64,000 bases of DNA from Seiridium cupressi. Taxonomy: Eukaryota; Ascomycota; Sordariomycetes; Amphisphaeriales; Sporocadaceae. Made by a program: the position numbers and the translations under genes. The DNA is taken from contig JARVKI010000070.1 in assembly GCA_036674765.1 (NCBI GenBank), positions 184,704 through 248,703 on the forward strand. The letters run 5' to 3'. Shown here one piece after another: positions 56,114 to 64,000 of the stretch. The notes under the pieces are model-generated. The model had not been told where the DNA came from. It worked only from the letters and a program-made list of their open reading frames with translations, and searched no databases. The first letter of the stretch is position 1, and every line of letters begins with the position of its first letter.

Positions 56114-59039
56114 ATTTAAGAATTATTAAATAATATCGATAAAATATTTACCGTTAATAAAAATAACGGTAATAATAATAAAAAAAGAAAGGAAACTGCG
56201 AAAGTTATTTAAAAATAAACCTTTTAAAAATCTTTTATTTAAATTATAAGTATTAACTTTAATAAAAACGACGACTTTAAAGTTTTTAAAAAATAATATA
56301 AAAGTATTTTTAAGGAAATTAAGCGATTTTAACGAAAAAAAAATCGTAAGGTTAAACTTATTTAAAAATTCTAGGATTTTAATACCGTTATATAAAGAAT
56401 AGTTAATATTATTATTATATTAATTTAAAAAACTAATAGGCTTAAATTTAATATTCCTGCGTTTTATAATAAAACGCCCGAGGGATTTAAAGGATATTTT
56501 ATTTAAATTCGCGCTTATTATTTATTTTATATAAAAAGCTTTTAAACGACTTTTAAAGGATTATTTATATAATATCCTTTTTAAAAAAACGCGCCCTCGC
56601 GTAATTTAAGTTATACCTTTTTAAAATAAGCGAATATAAGTAAATATTAAGCTAATATAAAATAAAAACGTAAAAAATCTTCGAAACTTATACCGGATAT
56701 AAAAAGGCATTTAAATTATTATTTTAAAATTTTAACGAGAAAAAATAAGCTAAACGAAAACTTAAATATTTTAAATAAAAAATATCCGTATTAATATATA
56801 CCGTAAAGTTTAAACGAATTACCGCTTATATAAATTATATAAATAATATACGTATTATATTATATTATTAAAGTTTTAAAGAAAAAGTTAAAAATAAAAT
56901 TAATAAAATTTTATATTTACTTACCGATTTTACTTAATACGTAAAACTCGTAATACGTATTAATAACTAATTATACGTTTAATAATCCGAAAAAAAATAA
57001 ACCCCGAAATATTAAAACCGTATTACTGTTAATATAGGAAAACTTTAATAAAATAAATATAATAACCGAAACCGCGATTAAAAAAATTAAACGTTATATA
57101 AATAATATAACGGACTAATAAACCTCGATATTATAAAGCGAAAAAATAATAAGTATAATAAAAAATTAATAATATATTATAATTATAAAAAAGTAAAATA
57201 TTTTATTAATAAATACCGCTTGCTTAAAAAAAACGACCTTTTAAATTAGTTTTAAAAAAACGATAATTTAACTTTATTATAAAGAAATTAATTAAATACG
57301 ATAACTTGTTTTAAACGGTATATTATAATAATTAATGCGGAACGTATAAGTTAAATAAAAATGGAGTAGGATAATATTTTATAATACCGGTTATTAGGAT
57401 TATCGCGGTAGTAAGAAGAAGCCTTATAGAGCGACGAATTAACGTTTACGGATACCTTACGTATTTTAATAAAAGCGGAAATAAATTAAACTAGAATTAA
57501 GTTATTATCCACCGTATAAAATAATAATAAAAAAAGGAAGAAAACCTAAACCGAACCGATATATTAAAGTTACGATTAATTAAAAAAAGAATTAATAAAG
57601 TCCCCGTTATAATACGGTAATCCGTTAAATATTAAAACGGCTTTAAAACGGTAATTATCTTTAAAAGGTTATTTTATAACGCTTTAAAACTTAAAAATAT
57701 TTTAATAAAAGTTATTACGAAGGATAAGTTCGGAGACGCTTATATTTTTTATATAATATTTAAAGATAACGCTTAATTAAAAATAAAACATTTAAATTAT
57801 ATAAATATATTTTAAATTAACTATATTAATTAATTATATAACCGATATTTTAAAAAAAAATTAAAATATAAATTCTTTCCTAAAAAACTAGAATTAAACT
57901 TTATTAAAATATTATAAAATAAAAAATAAGTAAAAAACGTTATTATTATTTATAAAAACCCTTAAAGATATACGGTAATTATTAACGACTTATAAAAAAT
58001 ACGCGAATACGCTTTAAAGTTATAAACGTAAAACTAATATAAAATTAATAAATACTTAATTTACGTTAATAAAAAAAGTTTAACCTAAAAATAAATTAAG
58101 AAATATAATAAAATAAAACGATTTTTAATTAAATTAAAATCCTTTTTATTTAATATTATTATAAGTTAATAAAAAAAAAAAGACGACCCTAAAACATTAA
58201 TTAAAAAAGTATTTAAAGAATAATATAACGAAAAAATCGGATTATAAATTTATAAAATTATAAATCGGATTTAAATATAACGACGAAATAAAGGATTAAC
58301 GCCTTTTACGTAAATAATATTACGAGTCTTTACAAAATTAAAAATAAAGTAAAAAGCCGACGAACTAAAATATAATAAACCTTTAATATACCGGAGCCGG
58401 GAAAGTTTATATATAAATTACGCCTTTACTTATTAAAAAGTAAAAAATAAAAAAGAGTAATAACGATATTACTAATATAATAAACGTTTAGGAAATAATT
58501 AAAACTGTATATAACGGGATAATAACGGTTAAATATTAAGTTTTTATACGTTATAAAAATAAATATATACGACTATTTTATAATTAAAATATAAATTATA
58601 AATTAAAATATTAAAGCTTTAATTAATATAAAAGCTTAAAAAAATTTTATTTTATTATAAATCGATAATAAATTTTAAATATTATAAAAATAAAAAAAAA
58701 CGCTTTATTAATTTAAAATTATAAATAGAAAATTAATAACGTATAATAATAAAATCGTCGATATAAAAACTATATATATTTAAATTTATATCTAAAATTA
58801 TAATAAAAGATTTATATACAATATTATAAAAATTATAAATTACGATTTAATCTTAAAAATACCTTAATTATAAGCGAATAATCCTTAAATAAATTAAAAT
58901 ATAAATTAGTTTTAATAAAATATATTAAAAAAAGACTTAACCTTTAAATAACGCTTAATAAAAAGACTTTTAAATAAAACTAAAATATTTAAATTTTACG
59001 TTATAACAAAAAATATTAAGTTAAAACTTATAAACGAAA

Positions 59040-59730
59040 TATTTAAAAAATATAAAGAATTTAACGATTTATTTAATAAAAAATTAAATATAAAATTATT
59101 AATATATATAAGGTTCGATTATAAAATATTTTTAAAGGAAAGTATAGAATTATATTTTATACTTATTTATTTAATATAATTATAATATAAAAAATATTTA
59201 AAAAATACCTTAATAAAATATTATTAAAAGGATAAATTAAAGAATTTATTTTACTTATAAAATACTTAATATTTTTATATTAAAAAAAAATAAAGATAAA
59301 AAGTTTAATTAAAAGCTTTATATTAATTATTAAAAATTTAACGAAATTATAATTAAAAATAAATACCTTTTATTATTAATTAAAAACGTATAAAATAAGT
59401 TATATAATATTAAATAGTTTATAATTTTAAATTTATTTAACGCGTATAAATTAATTAAAATTAAAAAAGGTAATAAATAAAAAATAATATTCCGTAATAA
59501 ATACGGATATTTCGAGTATTTAATTATACTTTTTAAACTTATAAACGTATTTATAAACTTTTAAAATATAATTAATATAATATTATAAAACTTTTTAAAT
59601 AAATTCGTAATAATTTATTTTAACGATATATTTATATTTTTAAATACGGTTAAAAAATATAAATAATACGTTATAATAATATTTAAAAAATTATAAAAAA
59701 TAAACCTTTTAATAAACTTAAAAAAAAGCG
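59040..59730 (+). pseudogene. Reverse transcriptase domain of element B (RIP-killed)
   Basis: The plus strand reads through stops as a Ty3/gypsy reverse transcriptase, including KNKYLLLLI and YGYFEYLI. The catalytic Y-x-D-D box at 59616-59627 now reads Y-F-N-D: the first Asp has become Asn (GAC to AAC), a G-to-A change typical of RIP. Confidence 0.8.
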
Positions 59731-60044
59731 AATTTTATTAATAAAAAGTTATTTTTATAAAATACGTAATATTTTTAAAAAAAATCCGAATAGAAAATTT
59801 TAAAATAATAATAATTAAAAAATAATTAACGCTTTAAAACGTTATAAATATACGATCCTTTTTAAAATTAATAAATTATTATAAAATATTTATCCCTGGT
59901 TTTATAAAAGTAAAAAGCCTTTTAACGAACTTAATTAAAAAGGATTTATTATTTTAATAAATTTATACCGAATATTAAGCGTTTAAAAAACTTAAAAAAA
60001 AAATAACGGAAAAACTATTATAATTATAACCGATTTTAATAAAG

Positions 60045-60430
60045 AATTTAAAGTCGAAATTAACGCATCGGATTACGCGATCGGCGGCTAATTTAATTAA
60101 TAAAAGGACGATAAGAAATTATACTTAATCGCTTATTACTTTAAAAAACTTAATAAACCAAAGCTTAACTACTAAATCTATAATAAAGAACTAATAATAA
60201 TTATTAAAATATTTAAAAAATAAAAGTATTACTTTAATAAAATAATATATTAAATTAAAATCTATACCGATTATAAAAATTTAATATTATTTATTAATAA
60301 TAAAAAACTTAATAAACGATAAATACGATAATTAAAGTTTTTAATAAACTTTAATTTTATTATTATTTACTAAAAAGGATTAAAAAATAAAAAAGCCGAC
60401 GCGTTAAATCGTAAATCGGATTATTTTTAA
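60045..60430 (+). pseudogene. RNase H domain of element B (RIP-killed)
   Basis: Readable blocks: ASDYAIGG, LIAYYFKKLNKPKLNY, YNKELIIII, IYTDYKNL and KKADALNRKSDY, the classic Ty3/gypsy RNase H series in the right order, with stops at former Trp and Gln codons. Confidence 0.85.
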
Positions 60431-60639
60431 AAAGCGTTTAAAAAAACACATATTATTTTTACGATTAATAAGGAAGGAAACCTTATATTAATTATAAATA
60501 TATACGTTATTAACCGCGTAACCATTTAAAAAATATAAGTTAAAAAAATTAATTACGTTATTAAACCTTAACTTTAAAACTTAATATATAAATATAAAAT
60601 AAAAGAATTCGAAAACGAGGTATATTATAATAAAAAATT

Positions 60640-61400
60640 ATAAATACTTTTAAAATTATAAAAAAAACTTATTAAAAATATTATAAATTATTATTTAATA
60701 AATATATAAAAATCTTTAAAATTATTAAAAGGATTTAATAATATTTTAATTACGAAAATTTAAAATAATATATTATTAAAATTATTAAAAGCTGCGACTT
60801 TTATAATAAAATTAAAATATTTCAATATAAACCGTATAAAAAATTATAATTAATAATATTATTTAATAAAGTTTAAAAATTAATTATTATAAACTTTATT
60901 ATTAAATTACCGTTATTAAAAGAATTAATAATAAATATAAAATACGATAATATTTTCGTTATTATAAAACGATTTACGAAATATACGTATTTTATTTTAT
61001 ATAAAAAAGTAAGCGATATTATAAAACTCGTTTATATTATTTTTAAAATTATAATTAATTAATATAAGTTATTAAATAAATTTATTTCCGATAAAAATAA
61101 GCTTTTTACGTTAAAATTCTAATAAGTTTTTATATTATAATTAAAAACTAAATATAAATTATTTATAACGTTTTATTTATAAATAAATAAATAAATAAAA
61201 CGAGTAAATTAAATATTTAAATAATATTTATAATATTACGTTAATTATAAATAAAATAATTAAATATAATTATTATTAATTACGTAATTTATTTATAATA
61301 ACGCGATTAGTAAGCTTATTAAAATATTATTATTTTACACTAATTTCGAATATAACTTTAATATTATTAAAAAACCACTTTATAACGAATAAGCGTTTAA
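60640..61400 (+). pseudogene. Integrase zinc-binding and core domains of element B (RIP-killed)
   Basis: A zinc-binding remnant with SCDFYNKIKIFQYKPY (~60786-60830) is followed by the core: INFIIKLPLLKELI (first catalytic Asp now Asn near 60892), YDNIFVIIKRFTKYTYFI, FISDKNKLFTLKF and FIYNNAISK. Many stops. Confidence 0.85.
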
Positions 61401-61764
61401 AACTATTAAATACGTCAATAAACTTTAATTATTATAATAATTTTTATAATAAAAACTTTTATTTTTTTAATAATAAATAAAATAATATTATAATAAAAAA
61501 AGGATTAAAAGATTAATTTTTATAAAAAAAAAAATTTATTTATTATATAAAAATATTAAAATAAAATAATTAAATAATAAATTTAATTTTAAAAAACTCG
61601 GATTATTTAAAATTAATAAAATTATTTTAAAAGTTAATTTTTAATTATCGTTATTAAAAATAATACGAAACTATTTTATTATATATATATTTTTATTTAA
61701 ATTAATATTTAAAAACGTTAAAATCGATATTATATTAAAAATTAAAATAAATTAATAAAAATAC

Positions 61765-61905
61765 AAAATAAAAAAAATATTAAAATACCGTAAAAAAAAT
61801 AAAAACCTTTAATATTTAATTAAATAAAAAAATTACTTATTTAAAAAAAATATTTAAAAATTTAAAAAGCATATTAAAGGCTATACCGCTTTTAAATAAT
61901 ACTTT
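61765..61905 (+). pseudogene. Chromodomain remnant of element B
   Basis: KILKYRKKNKNL, stop, YLIK, stop, KNYLFKKNI matches the chromodomain core in which Trp codons have become stops (TGG to TAG/TAA). Its place after the integrase identifies a chromodomain-bearing gypsy element. Confidence 0.7.
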
Positions 61906-61919
61906 TAAAATTTAAGGAA

Positions 61920-62220
61920 TTATTCGGAAAACCGAAGGATAAGTTTATAACGCTTTAATTTACGACACCGACAGCTTCGTGCGATTGCGCGACGATCGCA
62001 GTTTTTAACTCTATACGTTCTTGCTCCTCGAGCTCGTCCAGGGATCGAAGACCCTAACGGACTAATTCGGCACCCTTCGTACGAGCGAGTTTACGCTATT
62101 TTCGCAAACAAACCAGCCTCGAGATGGCTTCGTTCGTCTGTTACTAAAAAGCTAAAAAGTGGCTTTTAGCGACTTATTCTTTCCGCATTAACCGACGGTA
62201 CTTTTTCCTAATACGCTTAA
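61920..62220. other. Normal-GC island between chromodomain and 3' LTR
   Basis: About 300 bases of balanced composition containing CpA and TpG (cacc, gacagcttcgtg, ctcgtccaggg, gatggcttcgttcg) inside otherwise fully RIP-mutated DNA. No reading frame or known repeat recognised. It could be element 3' untranslated sequence that was not duplicated elsewhere, or a small insertion. Confidence 0.6.
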
Positions 62221-62578
62221 AGGAAAAAACCGGGACCCCGTTATTATCGCAAAAATAATTAGTATAAATATATTCTTTATATTTTATTAAACCTTTTATT
62301 ATTATATATTTTTAATCGCGACGAAAATAACGAATATAAAATATAACTTTAAAATTAAACTCGTTAAAAGAATTTATAAAAAAATAATAATAAGCGATAA
62401 AATTAAGCGATAAAAAACTTTTTTTTTATTTAATTTTCTAAATATAACTTAATATAATAAATATATATTATAAAAATATAAAAAAAAAAGGAAATATATT
62501 AAATTAAAAAAGTAAACGGTAATAATTTATTTATAAAACTTTAAATTTAAAAGGTTAAATTAAAAGAAAAAAGATTTA

Positions 62579-63070
62579 ATATTACGAATATAAATTAAAA
62601 AAAACCGGAACGAAATAAATTTTATTTTATAAATACGAATTAAAATAATAATAAAAAATAAATAAATACGAATATATAAAAAATAAATATATTAAATATT
62701 AATACGGTAAAAATAAAATAAATAATAAAAACTAATTAAAATTAATAATTAAAAATAATTAATAAAATTTATTAATTAATATTAATTATAATTAATTTTA
62801 TTTATTAAATAAATATAAATAAATAAAATTAATAAAGAAATAAATAAATATATATATAATAAATATCTTTTATATAAATAATTAATTTTTTAATAATTAA
62901 TTTAAATATTTATCTATTTATAAATAAGGTTTATTAAGCCTTAACGATTATATTTTTATTTTTTAAAACTTAATATTTTTATTTTATATTACGTATTTTA
63001 TTAATATAAATTTAATATTAATATATTATTTTAAAGTTTATTTTAATAATAATATATTCGTTATATTAAA
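62579..63070 (+). repeat. LTR-like repeat (3' LTR of element B)
   Basis: Contains the shared core (aataaggtttattaagccttaacg near 62923-62946) in the same orientation as the copies at 53.5 and 55.9 kb. The upstream part is heavily mutated and not clearly alignable by eye to the U3 of LTR B. Limits approximate. Confidence 0.55.
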
Positions 63071-64000
63071 TTAACGTTTATACCGATTATAAAAACTTAA
63101 TATCGTTTATTAATAATAAAGAATTTAATAAATAATAAATATAATAATTAAAATTCTTAATAAACTTTAACTTTATTATTATTTATTAAAAAGGATTAAA
63201 AAACGGAAAAACCGACGTATTAAATTATAAATCGGATTATTTTTAAAAAATATTTAAAAAAATTTATATTATTTTTATAATTAATAAAAAAGGAAATTTT
63301 ATATTAATTATAAATTTATACGTTATTAATTATATAATTATATAAAAAATATAAATCGAAAAAATTAATAAAAAGTATTAAAAAATAAAAGTTTTAATAT
63401 ATTAAAAAAAAATATACCTTTTTAAAAAACTTTAAAAAAAACTTATTTAAAAATATTATATATTATTATTTAATAAATATATAAAAATATTTAAAATTAT
63501 TAAAAAGATTTAATAATATTTTAATTACGAAAATTTAAAATAATATATTATTAAAATTATTAAAAACTGCGACTTTTATAATAAAATTAAAATATTTCAA
63601 TATAAACCATATAAAGAATTATAATTAATAATATTATTTAATAAAGTTTAAAAATTAATTATTATAAACTTTATTATTAAATTACCGTTATTAAAAGAAT
63701 TAATAATAAATATAAAATACGATAATATTTTCGTTATTATAAAACGATTTATAAAATATACGTATTTTATTTTATATAAAAAAGTAAGCGATATTATAAA
63801 ACTCGTTTATATTATTTTTAAAATTATAATTAATTAATATAAGTTATTAAATAAATTTATTTCCGATAAAAATAAGCTTTTTACGTTAAAATTCTAATAA
63901 GTTTTTATATTATAATTAAAAACTAAATATAAATTATTTATAACGTTTTATTTATAAATAAATAAATAAATAAAACGAGTAAATTAAATATTTAAATAAT
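63071..64000 (+). mobile_element. RIP-mutated Ty3/gypsy copy C: RNase H to integrase fragment, runs off window
   Basis: Sequence from ~63075 repeats that of element B from ~60262 onward (TDYKNL, the KADALNRKSDY position, the integrase zinc and core blocks), with scattered C/T and G/A differences and one small internal deletion. It begins abruptly in mid RNase H, immediately after the LTR-like repeat, so it is a truncated element or the right part of an element interrupted by B. Confidence 0.8.

Larger units (their letters stand above)
55637..63070 (+). mobile_element. RIP-mutated Ty3/gypsy chromodomain-type retrotransposon B (near full length)
   Basis: Bounded by LTR-like segments at ~55637-56113 and ~62579-63070 that share the R/U5-like core. 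Internal order on the plus strand: Gag-like (~56440-57100), zinc knuckle (57175-57219, again Tyr for Cys), protease region, reverse transcriptase (~59040-59730), RNase H (~60045-60430), integrase (~60640-61400) and chromodomain (~61765-61905). This RT-RH-IN order is that of Ty3/gypsy elements, and the terminal chromodomain marks the chromovirus-type branch. Stops interrupt every domain. Total length (~7.4 kb) fits the class. Confidence 0.85.
53400..64000. other. AT-rich isochore with RIP signature
   Basis: From about 53.4 kb to the window end the sequence is dominated by A and T. CpG dinucleotides remain common (acg, cga), while CpA and TpG are nearly absent. This is the expected result of CpA to TpA mutation on both strands by repeat-induced point mutation. 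Exceptions are short normal-composition islands: the U3 regions near 53.2-53.4 and 55.64-55.86, and 61.92-62.22. No intact gene is present. Confidence 0.9.

Noticed and set aside
53188..64000. Whether the AT-rich block is a centromere, a mitochondrial insertion or a giant Starship-type element
   Set aside because: Ty3/gypsy domains explain most of it; no mitochondrial genes are readable and no DUF3435-type tyrosine recombinase (Starship captain) was seen anywhere in the window. A pericentromeric location cannot be excluded.
1..64000. CRISPR arrays, bacterial operons, rRNA genes
   Set aside because: No regularly spaced repeats of the right size, no rRNA motifs, and intron-containing eukaryotic genes throughout.

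Overview
The window is nuclear DNA of a filamentous ascomycete (Pezizomycotina, probably Eurotiomycetes or a near relative; the class is inference). The genes have short 46-90 bp GT..AG introns, often with a CTAAC-type branch point. They include typical moulds' genes: eIF2A, HRI1-type, a fungal 7-TM rhodopsin-like protein, an ABCC transporter and highly reducing polyketide synthase (HR-PKS) relics. The last ~10.6 kb is an AT-rich block in which CpA/TpG is nearly gone while CpG survives. That is the mark of repeat-induced point mutation (RIP), which works only in fungi of this kind.

Layout. 0-3 kb: 3' part of a Ser/Thr-rich CBM19-like wall protein facing a secreted protein. 3.7-11 kb: a complete protoporphyrinogen oxidase gene with a mitochondrial-type leader, a five-exon R-type (ricin-B) lectin, a wrecked cytochrome P450 and a 2,3-butanediol-type dehydrogenase. 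11.4-12.2 kb: a GNAT acetyltransferase with an in-frame TAA. 15.4-30 kb is the conserved-looking part: eIF2A, a small AT-hook protein, a GH94 phosphorylase resembling fungal cellobionic acid phosphorylase, an SDR ketoreductase, an XPG/GEN1-type nuclease and a Ser/Thr-rich C-terminally anchored protein. 31.7-34.4 kb: a degenerate NTPase-like gene and an Asp/Glu-racemase-like enzyme.

34.8-52.4 kb is a damaged accessory region that looks like a dying secondary-metabolite locus. A ketoreductase (KR) piece of an HR-PKS lies at 34.8-35.8 kb and an enoylreductase (ER) piece at 51.8-52.4 kb. Both are on the minus strand, in the order a normal PKS would have, and each ends at the ER/KR linker. The 16 kb between them holds a berberine-bridge-type FAD oxidase pseudogene, cut at its 5' end beside the KR break, an ABCC transporter with an in-frame TAG, a rhodopsin-like membrane protein, an isochorismatase-family hydrolase, an HRI1-like protein and a GABA/choline-type permease with an unresolved frame break. 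The simplest reading is that a multi-gene block, or the two sides of a rearrangement, split one PKS gene. This is the most interesting structure in the window.

53.2-64 kb consists of nested or tandem RIP-killed Ty3/gypsy (chromodomain-type) retrotransposons in plus orientation. Gag, zinc knuckle, reverse transcriptase, RNase H, integrase and chromodomain can still be read through many stop codons. LTR-like repeats sit near 53.5, 55.9 and 62.9 kb, and a second partial RNase H-integrase copy runs off the window end. All exon limits come from reading splice signals and protein-family patterns by eye; no alignment was run.
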